From assembly GCA_900317955.1 (NCBI GenBank), contig ONIP01000003.1:1-64000 (forward strand): DNA of 64,000 nucleotides. The letters run 5' to 3'. Position numbers and translations under genes: made by a program. Positions 33,531 through 41,768 of this stretch are shown here, one piece after another; the stretch's first letter is position 1; every line of letters begins with the position of its first letter. The stretch comes from an uncultured Bacteroidales bacterium. GTDB lineage: Bacteria > Bacteroidota > Bacteroidia > Bacteroidales > P3. A model generated the notes under the pieces. It did not search any database. It saw only the letters and a list, made by a program, of their open reading frames with translations, and was not told the DNA's origin.

Positions 33531-34262
33531 TTATCTAATAAAGGATGTTGCTTGATGGAGTTCCCGTTGTGGGTACTGTGGGTCACCTTCGTCATGGATT
33601 TTTTTCAGCAAGAAAGCCATGTTGTCAGCCATGGTACGCATGGTTTGCATTCCCTCGGCATCGAGAGCGGCTTCGCCTTCTGTGCGGCCATAGACAATGT
33701 TCCAGTACTGAGAGGTGACCACAGGCATATTAAGCATCTGGAACGGCATGAGCATCGTTTGGTACACCGCCGAGGCTCCACCACGACGGCATACTGCCAC
33801 CGCTGCGGCCGGCTTGTTCTGCATCACATGCGATGCAGCATAGCATAAACGTTGCACAAGACTCAGCAACGTGCCGTTAGGTTGTCCGTAATAAGTGGGT
33901 GAACCAACAATGATGGCATCAGCATGTGCCATCTTATCAATAACCGTGTTGCACAAGTCGTCTTCAAACACACACCGACCGGTCTGGCTACAATGGTTAC
34001 AAGCCACACATCCGTGCACCGCCTGTGTGCCAATCTGTATGATTTCGGTGCCGATGCCGTTCTTCTCCAACTGGTGCGCAGCCTCTGTCAGAGCAATAAA
34101 GGTATTGCCTCCCTTGCGAGGGCTGCCATTTATAAGTAATACTTGCATCTTTTTTGTTCTTGAGTGATTCTCCTGTGCCAATGCCGAACCAACAGGCGAG
34201 GCCATTACAACCCCTGCCGCCGCGGCCATCGCCGATTTCTTGATAAATTCACGTCTGTCCAT
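33531..34262 (-). CDS. Tat-exported flavodoxin-like NAD(P)H reductase
   Basis: The N terminus MDRREFIKKSAMAAAAG is a twin-arginine signal ending near ALAQ, so the folded protein should reach the periplasm. The mature part is an iron-multicopper or flavodoxin-type FMN reductase (INGSPRKGGNTFIAL, then GCVACNHCSQTGRC and VGSPTYYGQPNG), of the NAD(P)H-dependent oxidoreductase family. The start is ATG 34262; the longer frame from 34325 runs through an inverted repeat. A cofactor-bearing flavoprotein explains Tat use. The substrate is unknown. Confidence 0.8.
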   Translation of the reverse strand: MDRREFIKKSAMAAAAGVVMASPVGSALAQENHSRTKKMQVLLINGSPRKGGNTFIALTEAAHQLEKNGIGTEIIQIGTQAVHGCVACNHCSQTGRCVFEDDLCNTVIDKMAHADAIIVGSPTYYGQPNGTLLSLVQRLCYAASHVMQNKPAAAVAVCRRGGASAVYQTMLMPFQMLNMPVVTSQYWNIVYGRTEGEAALDAEGMQTMRTMADNMAFLLKKIHDEGDPQYPQRELHQATSFIR

Positions 34263-34291
34263 GATGTTAACAGAAAAATTAAAAGGAAATG

Positions 34292-34360
34292 AACGTTGAT
34301 ATGTACGGTATTTACCGGTACGCAAAAAGTACGATTCCGCTTCGATTACATATCAACGTT
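34292..34360. repeat. 13-bp inverted repeat between two genes
   Basis: AACGTTGATATGT (34292-34304) and ACATATCAACGTT (34348-34360) are perfect inverted copies, 43 bases apart. Inside, CGGTA-TT-TACCG forms a smaller hairpin. It sits between the end of the ferritin-like gene and the start of the Tat flavoprotein. On the minus strand T-rich sequence follows, so it could act as a terminator or as a regulator site. Confidence 0.6.
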
Positions 34361-34398
34361 CTATCTTCACTCCTTTTATCTTTTATGGCCTCTTGGCT

Positions 34399-34854
34399 TT
34401 ACATCTGGCGCATGAGCCAGTTCTGCATACCGATTTTCTCAATGAGGTCGAGCTGCTCCTCGCTCCAATAGAGGTCTTCCTCTTCGTCAGCAAGATAAGC
34501 TTTGGTGATGTCGTAGGTAGTGGGGTCGCAAGCCAAAGAAGGCATCATCTTATAAAGAGCCTCTACGCCTTCGCGCTGGATGCGGAGATCTTCTTCAATG
34601 TAGGCCTTGGCATCTTCAATCAGCTTGCACTCTTTGTTGAGCTTTACCTGAGGCACGCAGCCGAGGTCAAGCATACGGTTGGTGTATTTTTCTACCCATT
34701 CCATCTCTTCGGTGTAATGGTCGAGATACTTCTGACCGAGTTTCTCAAAACCCTGCGATTTGAAGAGCAGACCTTGCATTTTGTGCACAAAAGCACCTTC
34801 CGTGAGTTCGTTTACGATCAATTGTGAGACCTGAAGTGTAGCGTTAAAATCCAA
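34399..34854 (-). CDS. Bacterioferritin-like protein
   Basis: 151 residues forming a four-helix ferritin-like fold. Metal ligands are suggested by HYTEEMEWVEKY (about 46-57) and ADEEEDLYWSEEQLD (about 121-135), as in bacterioferritin, with the typical end LIEKIGMQNWLMRQM. It should store iron or detoxify peroxide with iron. It has a strong promoter flanked by two palindromes, and lies next to peroxide-defence genes. Confidence 0.8.
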   Translation of the reverse strand: MDFNATLQVSQLIVNELTEGAFVHKMQGLLFKSQGFEKLGQKYLDHYTEEMEWVEKYTNRMLDLGCVPQVKLNKECKLIEDAKAYIEEDLRIQREGVEALYKMMPSLACDPTTYDITKAYLADEEEDLYWSEEQLDLIEKIGMQNWLMRQM

Positions 34855-34883
34855 AATTGCAATTTTTTAAATGATTAATAATT

Positions 34884-34980
34884 TATATCGTTCACGATGC
34901 AAAGATACGTGTTTTTTCTAAATAACAAACAATAAAGTGCATGATTTATGATACTTTAACATTATATCGTATACGATATA
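34884..34980 (-). promoter_or_regulatory. Ferritin promoter with two operator-like palindromes
   Basis: Minus-strand TTTG (34929-34926), 18 bases, TATCTTTG (34907-34900). An 18-bp perfect palindrome TATATCGTATACGATATA lies upstream at 34963-34980. A degenerate copy, TATATCGTTCACGATGCA (34884-34901), covers the likely transcription start. The centres are 79 bp apart. A dimeric repressor could block or loop this promoter. Confidence 0.65.
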
Positions 34981-35359
34981 TTCTTTAGTACCATGGTCGG
35001 CAATTCTCAGAAAACATAATCAACACGGTCGAAGCAGGTATCCATACAGTGAGCAGGAAGTTCAGTTAATGCAATAATTCATAGAAATTGGATAAACAGC
35101 CTTCTCAAGAAGGCAACCAGAATCCTCATCCGTCTTGTAATAAGAACCTAAATTCCAGTTACAAGTGCAACACTAAGTAGAAAAAATGAGTACCACGATT
35201 TGGTACTCTCAGGTAAAATGAATACTTTTGGGCTGCAGAGATATGAAAAAAGCGAGAAACCGTAAATAATCTCGATTAAGACAATATTTTTCTCTAATAA
35301 AAAAACTACTTTATCATAAGCCGTACTGTTTATCTGATATGACAGATGACATAGTTCTT
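34981..35359. other. Gene-free spacer
   Basis: No credible gene; a 71-codon minus-strand frame (35148-35363) has poor codon use and no promoter. The only structure is a GAGTACC/GGTACTC hairpin (35188-35208). The region is AT-rich. Confidence 0.5.
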
Positions 35360-35827
35360 TCATCTGCGGAAGCGTGCGGTTATGTCCATGAAGCTGCCGT
35401 CGGGCTGGCGTTTGAGCATGTGCTGGTTACATTGCGACGACTGCAATGGACCGAGGTGGGCAATGTAGGGCCCTACCTTGATGTAGTCGAACTGCTGCTT
35501 GTCTATGTAGTGGGGTATATACTGCCGACCGCTGTACCACGCCACTTTATGGCTTGGATAATGCTGGTGGATGTATGTGGCAAGGGCAGCCACCTCATGG
35601 GGTGCGGCATCGCCACCCATAAAACAAACACAGGTGATGCTGTCGCCATGAATGGCCATCATGCTATCTATGGCATTGGCATTGAGCGGACGTCCTATGT
35701 CTGCCCACAAAAAGGGACTGTGGCATCCCGGACACCGACAGGGGCACCCCGTTATATTAATAGCCAAAGAGGTCTCGTCAGGAACCTCTTGGAACACAAT
35801 GTCGGTATTGAGATATTTTAGCAACAT
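35360..35827 (-). CDS. nrdG: Anaerobic ribonucleotide reductase activase
   Basis: 155 residues. This radical SAM enzyme makes the glycyl radical on NrdD. The cluster motif C-x3-C-x2-C is visible in GCPCRCPGCHSP (near residue 28). It follows nrdD on the same strand, separated by 130 bases of TTAACACATT-type repeats. It is needed for DNA precursor synthesis without oxygen. Confidence 0.93.
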   Translation of the reverse strand: MLLKYLNTDIVFQEVPDETSLAINITGCPCRCPGCHSPFLWADIGRPLNANAIDSMMAIHGDSITCVCFMGGDAAPHEVAALATYIHQHYPSHKVAWYSGRQYIPHYIDKQQFDYIKVGPYIAHLGPLQSSQCNQHMLKRQPDGSFMDITARFRR

Positions 35828-35957
35828 GAATGTGTTAATTCGTCAATGTGTTAACGTGTAAATCTCTTGGATGCTTTAACTCGTCAATGTGCTGAAGTGT
35901 TAACCTATTGAATGCGCTAATCGATTCACAAATTAACGAATTTACACATTAACACAT
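35826..35957. repeat. Degenerate TGTGTTAATTCGTTAA-family repeats between nrdD and nrdG
   Basis: Two or three degenerate units of about 41 bases (GAATGTGTTAATTCGTCAATGTG ..., GATGCTTTAACTCGTCAATGTG ...) are followed by an inverted part (TTAACGAATTTACACATTAA). They share the core of the 19678-19800 repeat and fill the whole nrdD-nrdG gap. Confidence 0.75.
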
Positions 35958-38048
35958 TCAATTGGCATGATAGTATCTCCGATGGGCTTCTTCCTGTCTT
36001 CCCTGCGAGAAGTTACTAATGCGCTTCAGGTAGCCGATAATGCGGGTCATATAGTCTACGTTCTTGCTGTGACAGACGGGACACTCGTGCAGATACCGCT
36101 TGTCAATGTGTCCACAGTCGTTGCAAATGGTATTCGGCACGTTAAAGGTGAAATAATTGCATCCCTCTGTTGCTGCCACGCGGAGTAGCTGGCGGTACTG
36201 TTCTTTCGACAAATGCTCGTCCAGATTAAGGTGCAAGGCACTGCCACCAGTAAGGTGCTGGATATAGGGAGCTCCGTGCAACTTAAATTTGTCAAGTATA
36301 GTAAGGGAATCGTCCTCAACAATGTAGAAGTAACTGTTATAGCAGTCGCGCGGCACAAAATAGCCGTCCTCCTTGTCCCATTTGGCATGCTTAATACCGA
36401 CGTTCTCGGCTGGAATCATCTCACAGTTAAACATCAACTCATCAGTCCGATACTGCTTGTTAAACTTTTCCACCACACCCAAGACAGTTTGCACATACTC
36501 CCGATACTGGTCATTGTCGTTAATGGGGATGCCCAGAAATTCAGCACCCTCTACCAATCCGTTGACACCAATGGTAAGATACTGGCGATTGATGTTGATA
36601 TAGCCCGCGTCAAAGAGGGGCAGCATCCCGTGGCTCTGCAGCTCCTTAAGGTTTTCGTTATAGGCTATCTGTACCTTGTGGCAGAGGTCTACAATGTCGG
36701 AGAGGTATTTGATGTAAGGGATATTGTTGTTTACTGCATACTGTATACAACGATTCAGATTAACTGTCAATACGCTTTTGGAACCTGTGGAGACACCACC
36801 GGCTCCAAGGGTATAACTAAACTCATTGTCTGTAATCTCATTGCGCAAACGGCAACAGGAGGACAGCGAGTCTGCATTGTCACTCAGATAAGTAAAGAAA
36901 GAATGCCCCTCAGAGTACATTTCGGCGGTAAAGTCTGCCCACTCTTGGTCGCGGCATTCGCCATTCTCTGTCAGCAACGCCATAGTCTCCACAGGGAACG
37001 TAAGCAACGACTTCGTGCGCTCTTTGTTGAACCACTTCATAAACCGTTTTTGAAGCCAGGACAAACCTCCCCAGTCGGGCTTGCTTCCATCGGGAAAGAC
37101 AAAGTCTCCAAAGAGACTTTCAAAATAGTAGTGGTCGTAATAAGATATGTTCCAAAAAACTGCCTGATAGTTGCGGGCACCCGTAGGCTGGTTTAGAGTA
37201 TACACAATCTGCTCAAAACAGTCGGTAATCATCTTGTCGACGGTGCGTTGTTTCAGCGACAGGTCGACCACACGGTCAGGCTCTTTCCAGTACTCTCTCC
37301 CATACTCCAGCCCAAGGAAATAGTTCAGATACATCAGGAACTCAGGTGTGGCGCAGGCACCGCTAAGCATACTCGAAACCATGAACACCATATTCACAAA
37401 ACCTCCGCAGAAACTCTTCAGGTTAGTCGGAGCTTTTGAGTTTCCCCCAATCGAAGCCGTGCCACTGATCAGCCACGGATACATCGTGATACTGGCACAA
37501 TAATTGGCCAGCGATGTCTCGTCGTTTTTATATATAAAATGATGAGTAAGCAGATCTAAATACTGCATGGCCAGCTCCTTGCCATACATCTTCTTGATGC
37601 GGTCGGTGAGCAGACGGCGATTCAGTCGGATAAAACTTGCCTTGGGCAGCTCACCAATAAGTGTGGCAATGTTCTTATGCTCCACATTTGCGTTGGCATC
37701 GTACTTGCTCCCTGTGGCGGCATTCTCAGCCTTGCAATAATCCACCAGAAAGTTCAACTTTTCCATCGTCTCACGGTCTTCGGTGTGTTTCTGGCGATAG
37801 AGCATAAACGACTTGGCCACCTTGTAATGTCCCTCTTTCATCAAAGCCACCTCCACTTGGTTCTGGATGTCCTCAACGGTAATGCCGTCGTGGATGTCAA
37901 GATGAGTGATAATCTTGTTGAGAGTGGACAAGTCCACTGGCTCCTCAACCGACTGGAACGCCTTGATAATGGCATTCATAATCTTGTCCAACGAGAAACG
38001 AACCTGTTGACCGTCGCGCTTGGTAATGCTAAAGGGAACTGTTTCCAT
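35958..38048 (-). CDS. nrdD: Anaerobic ribonucleoside-triphosphate reductase
   Basis: 696 residues, class III enzyme. An N-terminal ATP-cone (about 1-90, KRDGQQVRFSLDKI) gives allosteric control. The C-terminal zinc site has two Cys pairs (CNDCGH and CPVCHS), followed by the glycyl radical loop RIIGYLKR with the radical glycine near residue 673. Length is normal. It is activated by the NrdG encoded downstream. A terminator of the preceding gene lies only 40 bases before its start, so its own promoter is hard to place. Confidence 0.93.
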   Translation of the reverse strand: METVPFSITKRDGQQVRFSLDKIMNAIIKAFQSVEEPVDLSTLNKIITHLDIHDGITVEDIQNQVEVALMKEGHYKVAKSFMLYRQKHTEDRETMEKLNFLVDYCKAENAATGSKYDANANVEHKNIATLIGELPKASFIRLNRRLLTDRIKKMYGKELAMQYLDLLTHHFIYKNDETSLANYCASITMYPWLISGTASIGGNSKAPTNLKSFCGGFVNMVFMVSSMLSGACATPEFLMYLNYFLGLEYGREYWKEPDRVVDLSLKQRTVDKMITDCFEQIVYTLNQPTGARNYQAVFWNISYYDHYYFESLFGDFVFPDGSKPDWGGLSWLQKRFMKWFNKERTKSLLTFPVETMALLTENGECRDQEWADFTAEMYSEGHSFFTYLSDNADSLSSCCRLRNEITDNEFSYTLGAGGVSTGSKSVLTVNLNRCIQYAVNNNIPYIKYLSDIVDLCHKVQIAYNENLKELQSHGMLPLFDAGYININRQYLTIGVNGLVEGAEFLGIPINDNDQYREYVQTVLGVVEKFNKQYRTDELMFNCEMIPAENVGIKHAKWDKEDGYFVPRDCYNSYFYIVEDDSLTILDKFKLHGAPYIQHLTGGSALHLNLDEHLSKEQYRQLLRVAATEGCNYFTFNVPNTICNDCGHIDKRYLHECPVCHSKNVDYMTRIIGYLKRISNFSQGRQEEAHRRYYHAN

Positions 38049-38088
38049 AAGATGTATCTGTAACTAAACTGCTTACTATTTACTTCTC

Positions 38089-38121
38089 AAAAAAAAAGCG
38101 GTCGCTCTCACGAGCGACCGC
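38089..38121 (-). terminator. Terminator after the riboswitch-controlled T9SS gene
   Basis: A 9-bp perfect stem GCGGTCGCT/AGCGACCGC (38098-38106 and 38113-38121), followed on the minus strand by about nine T residues. It separates the T9SS gene from nrdD. Confidence 0.9.
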
Positions 38122-38157
38122 TCGGCATTAATGGTTGATAATGAGACTTCTAATTTA

Positions 38158-40518
38158 TTAGTGGCGAACCACAAGTTTTTGAACGCTACTGCCCATACGC
38201 ACCATGTATATACCATTGGCAAGTGCAGCAGTGTTCAAACTAACTGAATTCATACCAGCTTCGATAGGCATTGCCAGAACCTTACGGCCAGCTATGTCGT
38301 ACACAGCAACTTCGCTGCAGGCAGGCTGTACCCCAAAGGTCATGCGAACAATGTCACTGGCAGGGTTCGGATACATTCTCAGCATCACGGCATCAGCCTC
38401 CTCTACTCCCAAAGCATCGTTCAGCACAGCAACACCGTCAAGGTCAAAACCTGCGCTATGGGTGATAGTCGGGAACGGGTCGTTAATTATGTGGCCGAAA
38501 GCATCGTAGGTACCATATTGCGGGTCAATACTACCTACCACGTCTATCACACGCACATGGGTAATGCTGTTGATGTCGATATTAGCACTGTCACGCAGTT
38601 CCTCCAAATCAAACGGAGTACCATAGCCCACACGATATTTACCGGCCAAGTTGTTGATGAAAGTGGGGTCAACTCTTTCGGTTATTTGCGTGTGTGTCTG
38701 TGTCAAGGAAGTGGCTGGGAAGCGCACAAAATGTTCACCGTCGGAACTAACTTCTACCACTGCCAGTTCAAGGAAGTAATCGTTGAAGGAATTCTCAAAC
38801 ACAGCAAAGTCATATCCATTGCCATTAACAATGGGGCTTGCAAAAGTCAAGGTAGCCATACCGCCGTCGCCCAAACTCACAACATCCATTGTGCTGCTCG
38901 TGGCAGGTCCAATGGCATCCTCTGCAGTCCCGTAACTGACAACAGGGGCAGCCGGATTTGTCAAGTTGCTGGAGCCAAGTACCAATGTGCATCCTGTAGC
39001 CCAGCCCTTAATGCGACCGTCGTCGAATTTCACAGCAGTGCAACCTTCAGTACCCACAGCTCCGCAGAAGGGTCCTTCTTCAAGGTCAGGAGCATACACA
39101 GGCGTAATCGTCTGAGGGTAAACTCGTGTATACATCCAATAGTTCCAGTTGGTGTCGTAGGTGCTGTCCACCACTACACCAGAGGTCGGGTCAGCCCAAC
39201 GGCTGAAGTCACCGTCATGCATCCACTGACCCATTCCAATCGAGCTATAGCCATTGAGCATATGCTCCCACCAACTGCCGGGAGAAACGCCAAGCGTGTC
39301 GCCGTTCTCAACAAAATTAATGTCAGTCACGTAACCGTCTTCCAAATAACTGAAACGCGGGTCGGCAGCAGCTATGTCTTCCATAACCGTGCTCAACATC
39401 ACGCTGTCGTCGGCAAAACGGTAGCCCCAAGCCAAAGCCGAATCCACCCAGTTCACTACAAACACCAACTCGTTGTCGCCTTCTCCAATCCAGTAAAGAA
39501 TATCGCTTGCGCTGATTCTGGCATCCGTCGGCACAGGCTCGCTAACGGGATTTATTGTCTGAGGATATACTCGGGTATACATCCAGTAGTTCCAGTTGGT
39601 GTCGTAGGTGCTGTCCACCACCACACCAGCGGTCGGGTCAGCCCAACGGCTGAAGTCACCGTCGTTCAACTGCTGGCTCAATCCACTTGACATACTGCCA
39701 TTCAGCATGTGCTCCCACCAGCTGCTTGCGTCTTTGCGAAGGGTGTCGCCATTCTCAATAAACAGGATGTCGTCAATTCCGTAGCTGCCGTTCACAAATA
39801 CCAAGCGGCTGTCAGCAGCGGCAATGTCGTTCATTACATTTTGCAGGTTGGTGCTGCGGGCACTGAAATGGTATCCCCAAGCCAGAGCAGTGTCAGGCCA
39901 GTTAATAGCAAATACTATCTCAAAGGGGCCTTCGCCAACCCAATAGGTAATATCCTCGGGTGCAATGGTGGCATCAATCGGGTCGGTAGGATCCGTTGAA
40001 GATGGGTCACTCACTGCTGTCGCAGAATTCATAGTAAACATGCAACTGCTGCTCATTTCTATCACATCGCCGTCGCTCATATCCTGGTTAGGCCAAGCAT
40101 ACATTCCCCAGTCGCCATTGTAATAATAGCACCAACCATTCATGCTTGAACCAGGGTTAATCGTTCCATCGTTGAACGACATGTCCGACATCAGGGCTCC
40201 AGTCATGGAATAACTGAAACGCGAGTCGTATGCCACAATGGTGTCTAACAATGACGTTGCTGTCGCCGAACCATTCCAGCGCACACCCCATACCAAGGCA
40301 GTGTCGTTGCCACTGGGGTCATCGTCCCATGCCAGGATATAAATGGCCTGATTCGTCCCTGTACCCGTCCAAAATTGAACGTCAGATGCTGAAAAGTTAA
40401 TGTCTTTAGCTCCGTCTTTCGATGCATGTCCATACATCTCGTTGTTGCCCGACTGAGCCCATAGGCCTGCCGTAAGCAGCAGACCCATTGCAAATGTAGT
40501 AATTTTTTTAATCATCAT
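38158..40518 (-). CDS. T9SS surface protein under cobalamin riboswitch control
   Basis: 786 residues. Signal peptide (about 1-21, ending GLWAQ). Three repeated units follow, each with 'W.G.G ... W.D(T/S)ALAWGY ... D.RF' (start about residues 45, 185 and 335). Next comes a domain containing FAVFENSF and FLELAVVEVSSDG (about 560-640), seen in surface proteins of cobalamin loci. Last is a type A T9SS sorting domain (MYPNPASDIVRM ... NGIYMVRMG). A B12 riboswitch lies directly upstream, so I infer a role in capturing cobalamin or a related corrinoid at the cell surface. No B12 ligand is visible by eye. Confidence 0.85.
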   Translation of the reverse strand: MMIKKITTFAMGLLLTAGLWAQSGNNEMYGHASKDGAKDINFSASDVQFWTGTGTNQAIYILAWDDDPSGNDTALVWGVRWNGSATATSLLDTIVAYDSRFSYSMTGALMSDMSFNDGTINPGSSMNGWCYYYNGDWGMYAWPNQDMSDGDVIEMSSSCMFTMNSATAVSDPSSTDPTDPIDATIAPEDITYWVGEGPFEIVFAINWPDTALAWGYHFSARSTNLQNVMNDIAAADSRLVFVNGSYGIDDILFIENGDTLRKDASSWWEHMLNGSMSSGLSQQLNDGDFSRWADPTAGVVVDSTYDTNWNYWMYTRVYPQTINPVSEPVPTDARISASDILYWIGEGDNELVFVVNWVDSALAWGYRFADDSVMLSTVMEDIAAADPRFSYLEDGYVTDINFVENGDTLGVSPGSWWEHMLNGYSSIGMGQWMHDGDFSRWADPTSGVVVDSTYDTNWNYWMYTRVYPQTITPVYAPDLEEGPFCGAVGTEGCTAVKFDDGRIKGWATGCTLVLGSSNLTNPAAPVVSYGTAEDAIGPATSSTMDVVSLGDGGMATLTFASPIVNGNGYDFAVFENSFNDYFLELAVVEVSSDGEHFVRFPATSLTQTHTQITERVDPTFINNLAGKYRVGYGTPFDLEELRDSANIDINSITHVRVIDVVGSIDPQYGTYDAFGHIINDPFPTITHSAGFDLDGVAVLNDALGVEEADAVMLRMYPNPASDIVRMTFGVQPACSEVAVYDIAGRKVLAMPIEAGMNSVSLNTAALANGIYMVRMGSSVQKLVVRH

Positions 40519-40522
40519 ATAA

Positions 40523-40548
40523 CTATTTTGTTGTTCTCTACAAAATAG
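40523..40548 (-). promoter_or_regulatory. Hairpin beside the start codon, likely expression platform
   Basis: CTATTTTGT (40523-40531) and ACAAAATAG (40540-40548) form a 9-bp hairpin that ends four bases before the ATG at 40518. It could block ribosome access when the riboswitch binds its ligand. Confidence 0.5.
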
Positions 40549-40559
40549 CTTTCTACATG

Positions 40560-40700
40560 AAACAAGTGAAAAGGGATTCCCATACGACTATGGCGCCGCA
40601 CAGTGGCTTCGTTTCGGGGGCTGAGGTTCCTATGAGCTCACAGCAGCGGGACTGTTCAGGACTCTCACCTGATTCCCTTTTAACACCTAAAAAACTCATT
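40560..40700 (-). promoter_or_regulatory. Cobalamin riboswitch
   Basis: Read on the minus strand it contains the usual landmarks in order: AAAAGGGAATC, GGTGAGAGTCCTGAAC, AGTCCCGCTGCTGTGA, GCCACTGT and GGGAATCCCTTTTCAC. The outer stem TTAAAAGGG/CCCTTTTCA closes the aptamer. It lies between a perfect promoter and the T9SS surface-protein gene. In this class, binding of adenosylcobalamin lowers expression. Confidence 0.9.
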
Positions 40701-40752
40701 ATCTTGACATAATGCCTTCAATAACGACTCCCTTAGGCGACCAAATCTTTTG

Positions 40753-40783
40753 CAAAAATACTAATATTTTTTGATATGGCAAA
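40753..40783 (-). promoter_or_regulatory. Promoter of the riboswitch transcript
   Basis: On the minus strand TTTG (40783-40780), exactly 19 bases, TATTTTTG (40760-40753). Transcription would begin near 40746, about 50 bases before the aptamer. Confidence 0.8.
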
Positions 40784-40820
40784 TCTTTTTTTCTAACCAA
40801 CAAAAAAAGAAAGACCCATT

Positions 40821-41711
40821 TCACTCTGCTTTTGCAACAATTCCCAGCCTTTTCAAAAATGCTACTCCAGCCTTGTATCCATACTCGAAAAACAAATCTA
40901 TCTTATCGAAATCAAGCTTGCCTAACCCTCCTATTGGTATCGGCACTGCATAGGTGCACAAATGAAGGTGGTCAAGTGTGCAGAGATTCCTATTCGCAGC
41001 AAAGGCCCTCGAAGCGATTATCCCCGGGTCATCTATGCGCTCCATCACCGTGTCCGGCTGTATATACAACCCAATCGTGACATTGCACCCCGCATCTATC
41101 AATGGCTCCACGGGCAAATTATTGAAGATATACCCGTCAACATAATAAATACTGTCAATCATAACCGGGGCGAACACTCGCGGTATCGATGCCGATGCTG
41201 AGACATACTCACGCAGGTTCCCTCCTGTAGATACGTACACCGGTTTCAAATGGTTCATGTCCGAAACACAGCAATAAAACGGTATCTTCAACGAATCAAA
41301 ACTATTATGCGGCACATACCTCGACATTATCTCCCTCAATCGCCCATAGTCCGACAAACCGCCATCCGACTTGAAATTGGGTTTGAAAATCTTTGACACC
41401 TTCACCATCCGCTCTTGCTTCACTATATCCACTATCTCGAGGGGCGTATAACCTGCAGCATAAAACATGCCCATTATCGCACCCATCGACGTACCGCTGA
41501 TGCAGTCCACCTTCACGCCCGCCTCTTCCAAGGCTTGCAAAAAACCCAGATGCACATACCCTTTGGCCGACCCGCCGCACAACGCTACGCCAAGCTTTAT
41601 CCCCTCCCCATTCAAGGGATTTGCAGAAAGGGTATCAACACTTTCCACCTCTTGACCCATCATGGAAAAGAGCATCGAAAGCATCGTCGCAAACAAAATC
41701 AATCGCTTCAT
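40821..41711 (-). CDS. Secreted patatin-like phospholipase
   Basis: 296 residues. An N-terminal signal (about 1-19, ending SMMGQ) suggests export. Patatin features are complete: oxyanion loop GGSAKG (about 46-51), nucleophile elbow GTSMG (serine near 74) and catalytic aspartate in DGYIFNN (near 196). It should hydrolyse acyl esters of lipids in the periplasm or outer membrane. It lies 57 bases after the KamB-like gene on the same strand. Confidence 0.9.
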   Translation of the reverse strand: MKRLILFATMLSMLFSMMGQEVESVDTLSANPLNGEGIKLGVALCGGSAKGYVHLGFLQALEEAGVKVDCISGTSMGAIMGMFYAAGYTPLEIVDIVKQERMVKVSKIFKPNFKSDGGLSDYGRLREIMSRYVPHNSFDSLKIPFYCCVSDMNHLKPVYVSTGGNLREYVSASASIPRVFAPVMIDSIYYVDGYIFNNLPVEPLIDAGCNVTIGLYIQPDTVMERIDDPGIIASRAFAANRNLCTLDHLHLCTYAVPIPIGGLGKLDFDKIDLFFEYGYKAGVAFLKRLGIVAKAE

Positions 41712-41768
41712 TTTCTTATTTATTTTATTCTATTTCAAAAATATCGTCAAGTGCATAAATCTCAACTA

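Noticed and set aside
35148..35363. 71-codon minus-strand frame in the nrdG downstream gap
   Set aside because: AT-rich, no promoter, no recognisable protein features, and it overlaps the nrdG end.
36213..37196. 327-codon plus-strand open frame
   Set aside because: Antisense to nrdD, which is clearly the real gene.
38458..39690. 410-codon plus-strand open frame
   Set aside because: Antisense shadow of the T9SS surface protein; Cys/His-rich low-quality sequence without promoter.
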